DNA from: Arenibacter sp. P308M17
Lineage (GTDB): Bacteria; Bacteroidota; Bacteroidia; Flavobacteriales; Flavobacteriaceae
Direction of reading: 5' to 3'
NCBI RefSeq assembly: GCF_003426735.1
Contig: NZ_QVON01000001.1
Coordinates: 930,001 to 994,000, forward strand
Length of the DNA: 64,000 nt
Part shown: positions 8,724 to 17,124 of the stretch, piece by piece
How positions within the stretch are numbered: position 1 is the first letter of the stretch
How the letters are laid out: each line of letters begins with the position of its first letter
Notes under the pieces: generated by a model
The model's input: the letters and a program-made list of their open reading frames with translations, nothing else
What the model was told of the DNA's origin: nothing
Database searches by the model: none
Translations under genes and position numbers: made by a program

Positions 8724-9698
8724 ATGGATTCTACGGTTACTACGGGTACGGAAGAAAATGTCTGGGGTGGAGGAAATCAACCTCTTGGCGCCAGTTACGG
8801 AAAGTTGATGATGTGGTTTTTTCTGGTATCCGATGCATTGACGTTTTCTGGTTTTCTTGCTGCATACGGTTTTTCTAGATTTAAATTTATAGAAACATGG
8901 CCGATCGCCGATGAGGTGTTTACCCACGTTCCGTTTTTTCATGGGAACTTTCCTATGTACTATGTAGCGTTCATGACCTTTATTCTAATTATGTCCTCTG
9001 TAACTATGGTGTTGGCGGTAGATGCCGGACATAAATTACAAAAAACAAAGGTAATCTGGTATATGTTCCTGACTATCATTGGAGGGGCAATATTCGTAGG
9101 TTCACAGGCCTGGGAATGGGCCACTTTTATAAAAGGTGATTTTGGGGCTTTGGAAACCAAAGGAGGTAGGATTCTACAATTTGTGAGTGCCGATTCAGGA
9201 GAGCGGCTTGCCTTAAGGGATTTTGCCGAGACCTTGCATGAGGAAAGGGTAGATCATGAAAAGAAGAACGGAATATGGTACTATGAGGGGGAATCCTTGC
9301 CCAGTTATTCCTTAAACGAGGTAGTGGAAGGGGTGAAGTCCGATCCGAATGTCTTGATCCGTACAGAGTTATTGAACGAGGATGGCCATAAAACGGTCTT
9401 GACAAGGGATGAAACTTTGAAAAAATTGAATGATGCTACGCTAGTAGTGGAGGGGGCCAACTTGGTACGTAATGAGTATGGCAGCAGGTTGTTTGCCGAT
9501 TTCTTTTTCTTTATCACCGGTTTTCACGGTTTTCACGTATTTTCCGGTGTAATAATCAATGTGATTATCTTTTTTAATGTTATTCTTGGTACCTATGAGC
9601 GAAGGGGACATTATGAAATGGTTGAAAAAGTTGGGCTGTACTGGCACTTTGTAGATTTGGTATGGGTATTTGTATTTACCTTCTTCTACTTGGTATAG
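8724..9698 (+). CDS. Cytochrome c oxidase subunit III with an internal soluble insertion
   Basis: Subunit III of a caa3-type oxidase (324 residues), which stabilises the catalytic subunit and may feed oxygen and protons to it. N-terminal helices are at about 29-50, 78-99 and 111-130. C-terminal helices start at FFFFITGFHGFHVFSGV (about 260-276) and end with YWHFVDLVWVFVFTFFY. Between them, about residues 138-255 form a charged, non-membrane insertion absent from ordinary subunit III (about 200 residues in the short paralog upstream). The insertion has no obvious motif. Both reading frame and flanking helices are intact, so it is not an assembly artefact. Confidence 0.92.
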   Translation: MDSTVTTGTEENVWGGGNQPLGASYGKLMMWFFLVSDALTFSGFLAAYGFSRFKFIETWPIADEVFTHVPFFHGNFPMYYVAFMTFILIMSSVTMVLAVDAGHKLQKTKVIWYMFLTIIGGAIFVGSQAWEWATFIKGDFGALETKGGRILQFVSADSGERLALRDFAETLHEERVDHEKKNGIWYYEGESLPSYSLNEVVEGVKSDPNVLIRTELLNEDGHKTVLTRDETLKKLNDATLVVEGANLVRNEYGSRLFADFFFFITGFHGFHVFSGVIINVIIFFNVILGTYERRGHYEMVEKVGLYWHFVDLVWVFVFTFFYLV

Positions 9699-9758
9699 TA
9701 CTTAGGAATAATAATATTTACCTTACAAATAAAAGAATACTTAAAATTAGAATTGGAA

Positions 9759-10142
9759 ATGGCACACGAACATAAACTTGAAATATTTAGAGGTCTGCTG
9801 AAGTTTAAGTCCAACACCCAAAAAATATGGGGGGTATTGACATTCCTTACTTTGGTTACCATAGTTGAGGTGGCGTTGGGGATCTTAAAACCCGCTGCAT
9901 TGACCCATTCTTATTTCTTGGGCATGAAAGTACTTAACTGGATTTTTATTATTTTAACCTTGGTAAAGGCCTATTATATTGCCTGGGATTTTATGCACCT
10001 AAGGGATGAAAGGAGTTCTTTGAGAAGGGCTATTGTATGGACCCCGATCTTCCTTGTGGCCTACCTTATTTTTATTCTTCTCTTTGAGGCGGATTATATA
10101 TACCAAGTGTACAGGGACGGCTTTGTTAAGTGGAATTTCTAA
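9759..10142 (+). CDS. Cytochrome c oxidase subunit IV (caa3-type)
   Basis: A small membrane subunit of the quinol/cytochrome oxidase subunit IV family, 127 residues from the ATG at 9759. A TTG two codons upstream (9753) keeps the frame open, but the ATG is preferred. It has three hydrophobic segments (about 27-47, 57-77 and 92-112) and the family-like YYIAWDFMHLRDERSSLR loop. It lies 60 bases after subunit III and is closed by a terminator at 10164. Confidence 0.85.
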   Translation: MAHEHKLEIFRGLLKFKSNTQKIWGVLTFLTLVTIVEVALGILKPAALTHSYFLGMKVLNWIFIILTLVKAYYIAWDFMHLRDERSSLRRAIVWTPIFLVAYLIFILLFEADYIYQVYRDGFVKWNF

Positions 10143-10163
10143 CGAATAATTAACAGCTTGGGG

Positions 10164-10189
10164 AGACGGTATAACAACCGTCTTTTTTA
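10164..10189 (+). terminator. Terminator after the oxidase subunit IV gene
   Basis: AGACGGT (10164-10170) pairs with ACCGTCT (10177-10183), followed by a T run. It separates the oxidase subunits from the SCO/DUF420 genes. Confidence 0.8.
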
Positions 10190-10277
10190 TTTTTGTACTT
10201 ATACGGTTTGTACTGATTTTACAGGGAAGGAATCTTTTTTCTTTTAAATTGTAATGTTATGGGTTAAAATATATGGG

Positions 10278-10910
10278 ATGAAGAAAATATTAGTACTGCT
10301 TGCCTTATTTGTCCTGCCAATTGTGATCTATCTATTTTTTGCTTCAGGGGTTACCAATTTTGGAAAATTGGCCACTTTAACGGAAAACGTTCCGGAAATT
10401 GATTTTGCGGGCAGCACGGTATCCCTTGAGGGTAAAATTACCGTACTGGGTTTTCTTGGGAAGGACGTGGAAAATAAGAAGGGCAACGCTTTCAATCTAA
10501 ATCAGAAGATATACAAACGCTTTTACGAGTTTAAGGATTTTCAATTCGTTATGGTAATGCCCAAGGGTACGGAGCAGGACGTGGAAGAATTGAAAGGGGA
10601 ACTGGAGCAATTGGCGGATGTAGGTAAATGGAACTTTGTTTTTGGGAGCGAGGATGAAATTAATGGCCTTTTTAGGGGTTTGGGCACCAACCTGAGCTTG
10701 GATGGGAACCTGGGTACCCCCTATGTATTTATTATTGATAAGAGTAGAGTTCTGAGGGGAAGGGACGATGATAAGGACGAAGGGCTTAAATATGGTTTTG
10801 ATACCTCCTCCGTGGCGGATTTGAACAATAAGATGGAGGATGATGTGAAAATTATATTGGCCGAGTATCGGATGGCCCTTAAAAAGAACTCTGCGGAAAG
10901 ATCAAAATAA
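10278..10910 (+). CDS. Membrane-anchored thioredoxin-fold-like protein without cysteines
   Basis: A 210-residue protein from ATG 10278, where MKKILVLLALF begins a signal anchor; an ATG at 10254 would add eight residues. After the membrane segment, a beta-alpha pattern resembling SCO/thioredoxin proteins is seen: KITVLGFLGKD, then a long charged helix, then GTPYVFIIDKSRVLRGR, which looks like the cis-Pro strand and final strand. There is not one cysteine, so a redox role is excluded and it is more likely a partner or pseudo-SCO. It overlaps the SCO gene by one base (TAATG), indicating tight coupling and a role in oxidase copper-centre assembly by context. Fold assignment is inferred. Confidence 0.65.
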   Translation: MKKILVLLALFVLPIVIYLFFASGVTNFGKLATLTENVPEIDFAGSTVSLEGKITVLGFLGKDVENKKGNAFNLNQKIYKRFYEFKDFQFVMVMPKGTEQDVEELKGELEQLADVGKWNFVFGSEDEINGLFRGLGTNLSLDGNLGTPYVFIIDKSRVLRGRDDDKDEGLKYGFDTSSVADLNNKMEDDVKIILAEYRMALKKNSAERSK

Positions 10911-11638
10911 TGCAAAAAAACAACTATACATATATTTGGGTTTCCCTGGTAATCCTGGTTTTTGGAATCATTTTTATCCCAAAAATTGTTGATAGGGTAA
11001 AAGAGGGGTCTGTGTCACAAAATGATAGGTTGAACCTAAAGGATGCCAATGATAAGCTGGCGTACATTGAAATGAACGGGACAAGGCGCAAGGTACCGCC
11101 CTTTGCCTTTGTGGATCAGGACAGTCTACTGATTACCAATGAAGATTATAAGGGCAAGGTATATCTGGTAGAGTTCTTTTTTACCACCTGCCCAACAATT
11201 TGCCCGATAATGAACAAGAATTTGGTCCGGATCCAGAACGAATTTAAGGATTTCGAGAATTTTGGGGTGGCTTCCTTCACCATAAACCCGGAATACGATA
11301 CACCGGCAGTTTTGAAAAAGTATGCCCAAGATTACGGGATAACCCATATGGACTGGCATTTGCTAACGGGAAATCTGAACGATATTTACACCTTGGCCAA
11401 TACCGGATTCAGTATGTTTGCCGCAGAAGTCCCGGAGGCGGAAGGCGGGTTTGAACATTCAGGCCTCTTTGCGCTGGTAGATAAAAACGGTTTTATACGT
11501 TCCCGGGTGGACAAGTTTGGAAATCCGATCGTATATTACAGGGGAGCCATTACCGAGCAGGAAGGGGAAAATGATCATGGGGAAGAGGAACAGATATCGA
11601 TACTTAAAGAGGATATTAAAAAATTATTGGAAGAATAA
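10910..11638 (+). CDS. SCO1/SenC/PrrC copper chaperone
   Basis: A periplasm-facing, membrane-anchored SCO protein (242 residues) that delivers copper to, or keeps reduced, the CuA site of cytochrome oxidase subunit II. The N-terminal anchor is at about 9-25. The copper ligands are visible: TTCPTICPIM gives C94 and C98, and GGFEHSGLFALVD gives H183. The upstream and downstream genes overlap it by one base each (TAATG), so the three genes form a translationally coupled block. The C-terminus ends in an acidic, histidine-containing tail. Confidence 0.94.
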   Translation: MQKNNYTYIWVSLVILVFGIIFIPKIVDRVKEGSVSQNDRLNLKDANDKLAYIEMNGTRRKVPPFAFVDQDSLLITNEDYKGKVYLVEFFFTTCPTICPIMNKNLVRIQNEFKDFENFGVASFTINPEYDTPAVLKKYAQDYGITHMDWHLLTGNLNDIYTLANTGFSMFAAEVPEAEGGFEHSGLFALVDKNGFIRSRVDKFGNPIVYYRGAITEQEGENDHGEEEQISILKEDIKKLLEE

Positions 11639-12171
11639 TGGATGCAATTGTCTTAAAGGAAAAAAAGATCAATAAAATTATAAACGTGGTGTCCGTTGTA
11701 ATACCCCTTGTGGTGGCGGTCCTTTTCGGGGTTAAACTGCCCAATGTGGAGCCTCTTGGTTTTTTGCCGCCCATCTATGCCTCTATCAATGGACTTACTG
11801 CTGTTTTATTGGTGGTTGCCGTGTTGGCCGTTAAGAACGGAAAGTTGGAGCTACATCAAAAATTAATGACGACTTGTATTTTTCTCTCCTTGGCATTTCT
11901 AGTGATGTATGTGGCCTATCATATGACCTCGGATTCCACATCGTTTGGCGGGGAAGGAATGTTAAAGTACGTCTATTTCTTTATTTTGATCACCCACATC
12001 ATACTCTCCATAGTCATAATACCATTGGTATTGCGAACCTATGCGAAGGCCTACCTTAAAAATTATGGGGCGCATCGGAAACTGGCAAAGATCACTTTTC
12101 CGCTATGGCTGTATGTGGCCGTTACCGGGGTAGTGGTCTATATAATGATATCTCCCTATTATGTGCACTAG
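11638..12171 (+). CDS. DUF420 membrane protein (oxidase-associated)
   Basis: A 177-residue integral membrane protein of the DUF420 (CtaM/YozB-like) family. In Gram-positive bacteria relatives are needed for a functional heme A oxidase. Five hydrophobic segments are visible, with conserved polar/His positions (ELHQKLMTTC, VAYHMTSDS, ITHIILSI, GAHRKLAK). It starts at the TAATG shared with the SCO stop. Position and family agree on a role in terminal oxidase maturation; the exact chemistry is unknown. Confidence 0.88.
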   Translation: MDAIVLKEKKINKIINVVSVVIPLVVAVLFGVKLPNVEPLGFLPPIYASINGLTAVLLVVAVLAVKNGKLELHQKLMTTCIFLSLAFLVMYVAYHMTSDSTSFGGEGMLKYVYFFILITHIILSIVIIPLVLRTYAKAYLKNYGAHRKLAKITFPLWLYVAVTGVVVYIMISPYYVH

Positions 12172-12424
12172 AAGATCAACATGGATTACTCCAGGATATT
12201 TTAAGGTTAAAAGGCATTTTTCGGTCTTGTTTTTAACATTGGTATTTGTATTGGTTCCGGAATTTGCCGAAGCCCAATGTGCCATGTGCAGGGCCGTTTT
12301 GGAAAGTGAGGGCAGTGAAGCTGCTGCAAAGGGGATCAACAATGGTATTGTATATCTTATGGCCGTACCATACCTACTGGTGGCCGCTTTATTTTTCTTT
12401 ATCTATAAAAAAATGAAAGCCTGA
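12161..12424 (+). CDS. Small secreted/membrane protein with CxxC
   Basis: An 87-residue protein overlapping the DUF420 gene by 11 bases. The N-terminal hydrophobic segment (about 18-33) ends at a likely signal cleavage site (AEA before QCAMC), leaving C40 and C43 near the mature N-terminus. A second membrane segment (about 63-81) precedes a KKMKA end. I recognise it as a type often seen beside oxidase genes in flavobacteria but know no assigned function. The CxxC and the SCO neighbour would fit a copper or heme handling role, which is inference. Confidence 0.7.
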   Translation: MCTRRSTWITPGYFKVKRHFSVLFLTLVFVLVPEFAEAQCAMCRAVLESEGSEAAAKGINNGIVYLMAVPYLLVAALFFFIYKKMKA

Positions 12425-12462
12425 TGGCAGATCAATTTTAACATTTTTTTAAAATTTCTGCT

Positions 12463-12480
12463 GTAACAATTCCTTGTTAC
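12463..12480. promoter_or_regulatory. Inverted repeat in the ABC-exporter operon leader
   Basis: GTAACAA (12463-12469) and TTGTTAC (12474-12480) form a perfect 7-4-7 inverted repeat 33 bases before the first permease gene. A looser relative, TAACA...TGTTGTAAC, lies at about 16331-16349 before the ATPase gene. No T run follows, so an operator is more likely than a terminator. Confidence 0.35.
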
Positions 12481-12513
12481 TACGGTCTTACTTCTATAAA
12501 CATTACTGGGCCC

Positions 12514-13761
12514 ATGTTCGATATTGAGAGATGGCAGGAAATCTTCGATGCCATGCTAAAAAATAAGCTACGTACATTTCTTACGGGTCTTTCGGTGGCT
12601 TCCGGGATTTTTATATTGGTTATTCTGTTGGGTTTTGGACAAGGAATGCAAAATGGCATTGCCAAAGAGTTTGAGGGAGATGCCAGTAATAGGGTAGGAG
12701 TATGGACTCAGGTAACTACCGAAGAGTATATGGGCTTAAACCCAGGAAGGACCATTCAGTTGAAAAATAGCAATTACGAGTTTATCAATTCCAAGTTTGC
12801 CGACCAATTGGAGTACCGATCTTCCAATTTTATGGTGTGGAACCTTTCCGTGGATTATGGAAAGGAATCTGCCAACTATTCCGTACATGGTGTTTCCCCT
12901 GAATTTCAAAATATTGAAAATCAATTTATTTCCCAAGGAAGGTATCTTAATTATGGCGATGGGGAGGCGGTTTCCAAAGTGGTTATCATAAGCAACAAAA
13001 TTAAAAGGGAGCTGTTAAAGGGAGTAGAGGATCCCATTGGATCCTTTGTTAAGATTTCCGGGATCAATTTTCAAGTGGTGGGGGTCTATGGTGATAAGGG
13101 GGGAGATAGGGAAGAAGATAGATTGTTTATTCCATTGAGTACGGCACAGCGGGTGTTTAATGGGAGTGACAATTTGAATATGTTGTTCTATACCTTAAAA
13201 CCGTCGGACAACTTTGATGAGGCACTGGCGCAGTCCGTGAAGTTTACAGAGGAAATCAAGGGATATTTAAAAGAGGCACATACAGTGGCACCTACAGACC
13301 CGAGTGCTATAAATACGTTTAATACGTTGGAGGGGGTAAAGCGTTTTCAAAATCTGACAGGAGGTATAAAATTTTTCTTTTGGTTCGTGGGTATTTGTAC
13401 CATAGTGGCCGGAGTTGTTGGGGTCAGTAACATCATGTTGATCATTGTAAAAGAACGGACCAGGGAAATAGGGGTCCGGAAAGCATTGGGGGCCAAACCC
13501 TGGAATATTATAGGAATGGTCTTGCACGAGGCCATTTTTGTTACTACCGTTGCGGGTTTTGCCGGGCTTATATTTAGTATGGGGCTGTTAGAGTTTGTAG
13601 GCCCGCATATTAAAGTGGATTACATCCTTAATCCGTCCATTAATTTTACCGTGGCCATCAGTACTGTTTTTCTGCTGATTCTCGCCGGGGCAGTTGCAGG
13701 GTTTTTTCCGGCTTGGAGGGCGGCCAGTATAAAGCCAATAGAAGCGTTGCGTGATGAATAA
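12514..13761 (+). CDS. MacB/FtsX-type ABC permease (pair 1, member A)
   Basis: A permease of the MacB_PCD-FtsX architecture, 415 residues, with no fused ATPase. The first membrane helix is at about 21-43. A large periplasmic domain (about 45-280) follows, then three C-terminal helices (about 288-311, 338-360, 376-400) with the FtsX motif VKERTREIGVRKALGA. Such permeases act by mechanotransmission, driving a periplasmic adaptor and TolC rather than moving substrate across the inner membrane. It is most similar by eye to the permease at 17117 (shared NKLRTFL start and ending GFFPAWRAA/GYIPAKRAA). Member B follows 24 bases later. The substrate is unknown. Confidence 0.92.
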   Translation: MFDIERWQEIFDAMLKNKLRTFLTGLSVASGIFILVILLGFGQGMQNGIAKEFEGDASNRVGVWTQVTTEEYMGLNPGRTIQLKNSNYEFINSKFADQLEYRSSNFMVWNLSVDYGKESANYSVHGVSPEFQNIENQFISQGRYLNYGDGEAVSKVVIISNKIKRELLKGVEDPIGSFVKISGINFQVVGVYGDKGGDREEDRLFIPLSTAQRVFNGSDNLNMLFYTLKPSDNFDEALAQSVKFTEEIKGYLKEAHTVAPTDPSAINTFNTLEGVKRFQNLTGGIKFFFWFVGICTIVAGVVGVSNIMLIIVKERTREIGVRKALGAKPWNIIGMVLHEAIFVTTVAGFAGLIFSMGLLEFVGPHIKVDYILNPSINFTVAISTVFLLILAGAVAGFFPAWRAASIKPIEALRDE

Positions 13762-13785
13762 GGGAGTTTATAAGTATAGGGGGAT

Positions 13786-15045
13786 ATGTTGAATAGGGAT
13801 CGTTGGAGAGAGATTTTGGAAGTACTGACCACAAATTGGTTTAGGACCGTTCTTACTGCCTTTGGTGTTTTTTGGGGAATATTGATATTGATTATTCTTT
13901 TGGCCGCCGGGAAGGGACTGGAAAATGGGATCAGGGCCAATTTTGGCAGTATTGCCACCAATACTGTGTTTATGTGGTCCCAAAGTACCAGTATGGAATA
14001 TAAAGGCCTGCCCAAAGGAAGGCGGTTTAATTTTAAATTGGAGGATGTTACTGCCATTAGGAGGGAAGTGGGAAATTTAAGGTTCGTTTCCCCCAGGAAC
14101 CAATTGGGAGGCTTCAATGGGGCAAATAATGTGGTACGCGGAATTAAAACAGGGGCCTTTAACGTGTATGGCGATTACCCGGACATTATTAATCAGGATC
14201 CCATGAGCATTACTTCCGGTAGGTTTATAAACCATCTGGACATAGATGAAAAGAGGAAAGTTGCCATTATTGGTGAAGGGGTCCGCTCCAGTCTGTATGA
14301 AATGGGAGAGGAGGTAGTAGGGACCTATATAAAGATCCAGGGGGTGAACTTCACCGTGATAGGTACGTATAAAAAAAACTCCAATAACGGTAATGCGGAA
14401 GAGGCCCAAAAGGAAATTTATGTTCCGTTCACTTCTTTTGCACAAGCATTCAACCAAGGGGACAATGTGGGGTGGATGGCGATTACTGCCAAGGATGGTT
14501 CCTCTATAACCCAATTAAAGGAACAGGTGTTCGAGGTAGTTCGTGAAAACCGGAAAATTCACCCACAGGACCTAAGGGCCATTGGCCATTTTGACCTGTA
14601 CGAGGAGTTTAGCAGGGTAGTGAGCCTTTTTGGGGCCATGCGCTGGATAGCCTATTTTGTAGGTATTCTGGTATTGCTGTCCGGGGTTATAGGGGTGAGT
14701 AATATTATGCTGATAGTGGTCAAGGAAAGAACCAAGGAAATAGGGATTAGACGGGCGCTGGGAGAGGATCCTTGGTCCATCAGGTTACAGATCTTGATGG
14801 AGTCCGTTTTTCTGACCATAATATCGGGGATGGCAGGCATTAGTTTCGGGGCTCTGGTCATATATCTCATTAATTATGTTTTGGATGCGAACGGCCCTGT
14901 GGAAATGTTTGCCAATCCCAGTGTGAGTTTGGGGGTGGTGTTGATAGCGTTGTTGATTTTGATAATATCGGGATTATTGGCGGGATTTATCCCCGCCCAA
15001 AGTGCCATAAAGGTAAGGCCAATTGAAGCATTGAGGGCGGAATGA
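13786..15045 (+). CDS. MacB/FtsX-type ABC permease (pair 1, member B)
   Basis: A 419-residue permease with the same layout: helix at about 22-42, periplasmic domain, three C-terminal helices and the motif VKERTKEIGIRRALGE. It is the closest paralog of the permease at 18348: both share a TSMEYKG/TSMPYEG segment and a TFIV/GV-type first helix starting WG(I). It is therefore the B partner of a likely heterodimer with the gene at 12514. It ends 165 bases before adaptor 1. Confidence 0.92.
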   Translation: MLNRDRWREILEVLTTNWFRTVLTAFGVFWGILILIILLAAGKGLENGIRANFGSIATNTVFMWSQSTSMEYKGLPKGRRFNFKLEDVTAIRREVGNLRFVSPRNQLGGFNGANNVVRGIKTGAFNVYGDYPDIINQDPMSITSGRFINHLDIDEKRKVAIIGEGVRSSLYEMGEEVVGTYIKIQGVNFTVIGTYKKNSNNGNAEEAQKEIYVPFTSFAQAFNQGDNVGWMAITAKDGSSITQLKEQVFEVVRENRKIHPQDLRAIGHFDLYEEFSRVVSLFGAMRWIAYFVGILVLLSGVIGVSNIMLIVVKERTKEIGIRRALGEDPWSIRLQILMESVFLTIISGMAGISFGALVIYLINYVLDANGPVEMFANPSVSLGVVLIALLILIISGLLAGFIPAQSAIKVRPIEALRAE

Positions 15046-15210
15046 TGCGTTCTCGGGTCTTTTTGGAACCAGGATGCTTTGGGGATCCGCTCTAGGGGAC
15101 AGTAGAGATTTTTTAATTTACATAAAATCAATGTTTTGCTAATATTTTTATATCGAACTCACGTTAAATAAAATTCAAAAAAATCAATCAAGAAAAATCA
15201 AATAGGGAAA

Positions 15211-16323
15211 ATGAAAAAGTCGGTTACCATTATTATTTTGTTGTTCATTGTTCTAAGCTGTGTAGGGGCACTTTACTATCTGTACCAAAAAAATGCCGAG
15301 GACCCCGTGGTGTACAAGACCGAAAAACCCTCGACCCAGACCATCGTTAAAAAAACCGTTGCTACCGGTAGTATCCTACCATTGGAAGAGGTATTGATAA
15401 AACCTAATATCTCAGGGGTTATAGAGGAAGTTTTTGTGGAAGGGGGCGATTATGTTAAATCGGGCGACTTAATTGCCAAGATAAAGGTGGTTCCCAACCT
15501 TTCTTCCTTGAACGAGGCCAAGAATACCATAGAGGAGGCCAAGATTGCCCTGGACGACCAAAAGCGCAATTGGGAACGGCAAGGTATTTTGTTCCATAAA
15601 GGGGTGATTTCCAAAGTAGATCTGGAGAGGGCAGAGGTTGCCTATGATCAGGCCAAGCAATCCTATGCCGCCGCCAACAAACGCTTCGATATCGTTAAGA
15701 CCGGAACTACCAAAGGGTACGGCAATGAGGCAAATACCTTGATAAGGGCAACGGTGAGCGGAATGGTACTGGAAGTGCCGGTAGAGGTAGGAAATCAGGT
15801 GATAGAATCCAATAATTTTAATGAGGGCACTACCATTGCTGCCATAGCCGATGTGGACAAGATGATTTTTGAAGGCAAGGTAGACGAATCGGAGGTAGGT
15901 AAAATCAAGGAAGACCTACCATTGGAAATTACGGTAGGGGCTATAGAGAATGCGGTGTTCGATGCGGTCCTGGACTATATTGCGCCCAAGGGGAAAGTGG
16001 AGAATGGTGCCATTCAGTTCGAGATCAAAGGTACATTAAAGAAACGCGATTCCATCTTTATTAGAGCAGGGCTTAGTGCCAATGCCTCTATTATCCTGGC
16101 CAGGGCGGATAGTGTGCTGGCAGTGAAGGAAGCCTTGATCCAATTTGATCCTGATACCAAAAAACCCTTTGTGGAAATTGCTATCGGCGAGCAGCAATTT
16201 GAACGTAGGGAAATTCAATTAGGGGTGAGCGATGGGATCTATATTCAAGTAATACAGGGAATAAAGCCCGATGATGAAATAAAAGTATGGAACGAAATAA
16301 AGCCTGCAACCCTCGGGGCCTAA
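15211..16323 (+). CDS. Periplasmic adaptor (MacA/HlyD-like), copy 1
   Basis: A membrane-fusion/adaptor protein, 370 residues, linking the MacB-type permeases to a TolC channel. The N-terminal anchor is at about 5-22. A barrel-sandwich half (PNISGVIEEVFVEGGDYVKS) comes next, then an alpha-helical hairpin (about 90-150) that would contact TolC, the second lipoyl half (RATVSGMVLEVPVEVGNQV), and a beta-barrel and membrane-proximal domain. It is clearly paralogous to the adaptor at 19642, including the shared signature IFEGKVDESEVGK/IFEGKVDEGEVGK. Confidence 0.93.
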   Translation: MKKSVTIIILLFIVLSCVGALYYLYQKNAEDPVVYKTEKPSTQTIVKKTVATGSILPLEEVLIKPNISGVIEEVFVEGGDYVKSGDLIAKIKVVPNLSSLNEAKNTIEEAKIALDDQKRNWERQGILFHKGVISKVDLERAEVAYDQAKQSYAAANKRFDIVKTGTTKGYGNEANTLIRATVSGMVLEVPVEVGNQVIESNNFNEGTTIAAIADVDKMIFEGKVDESEVGKIKEDLPLEITVGAIENAVFDAVLDYIAPKGKVENGAIQFEIKGTLKKRDSIFIRAGLSANASIILARADSVLAVKEALIQFDPDTKKPFVEIAIGEQQFERREIQLGVSDGIYIQVIQGIKPDDEIKVWNEIKPATLGA

Positions 16324-16422
16324 TTTTTTTAACACAGCTTTAACACCCCCTGTTGTAACGACTTTATTGCCAGTAGGTCTTATATTCGTATTTTCAGGCA
16401 AGCTCAACCAATTCAATATATC

Positions 16423-17124
16423 ATGATAGAAATTAAAGATCTTCATAAATCCTATAAAATGGGAAGCAACTCCCTTCATGTATTAAAGGGCATCAATTTT
16501 TCCGTTGAAGAGGGGGAGCTTGTGGCCATTATGGGGTCTTCCGGTTCTGGAAAGTCTACCCTGCTCAATATACTTGGTATGTTGGACGTTTTGGACGAGG
16601 GGTCCTATACTTTGGACGGGGTGCCCATTAAAAATCTAAACGAAACGAAGGCGGCACAGTACAGGAACAAATTTTTAGGTTTTGTTTTCCAGTCCTTTAA
16701 TTTGATCAATTACAAAAGTGCCATGGAGAATGTGGCCCTTCCTTTATATTATCAGAAAGTGGGCAGGAAGGAAAGACAGGAAAAGGCATTAAAATACTTG
16801 GAGCAAGTAGGATTACGTGAATGGGCGGATCATTTACCGAGCGAGCTGTCCGGTGGGCAAAAACAAAGGGTGGCCATTGCCAGGGCCATGGCGGCCGAAC
16901 CCAAAGTGTTGTTGGCGGATGAACCTACCGGTGCCTTGGACAGCACCACCTCCTACGAGGTGATGGATCTTATCCAAAAAATAAACGATGCCGGCAACAC
17001 CATACTAATAGTTACCCACGAGCCGGACATAGCCGATATGTGCAAGAGAATTGTACACTTAAAGGATGGGGTTATTGTTGAGGATAAAAAAATAACCCAG
17101 GTTAGAGCCTCACAATATGTTTAG
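16423..17124 (+). CDS. ABC transporter ATPase (LolD/MacB class)
   Basis: The only ATPase of the locus, 233 residues, presumably powering all four permeases. Walker A GSSGSGKS is at 38-45, the Q-loop Gln at 90 (FVFQSFNL), the signature LSGGQ at 142-146, Walker B VLLADE at 162-167 and the switch His at 199 (VTHE). It belongs to the three-component MacB/LolD subfamily by its short length and FQSFNLI segment. It overlaps the next permease by 8 bases, so it heads the second half of the duplicated locus. The 99-base leader contains TATATTCG, a weak -7-like match. Confidence 0.95.
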   Translation: MIEIKDLHKSYKMGSNSLHVLKGINFSVEEGELVAIMGSSGSGKSTLLNILGMLDVLDEGSYTLDGVPIKNLNETKAAQYRNKFLGFVFQSFNLINYKSAMENVALPLYYQKVGRKERQEKALKYLEQVGLREWADHLPSELSGGQKQRVAIARAMAAEPKVLLADEPTGALDSTTSYEVMDLIQKINDAGNTILIVTHEPDIADMCKRIVHLKDGVIVEDKKITQVRASQYV

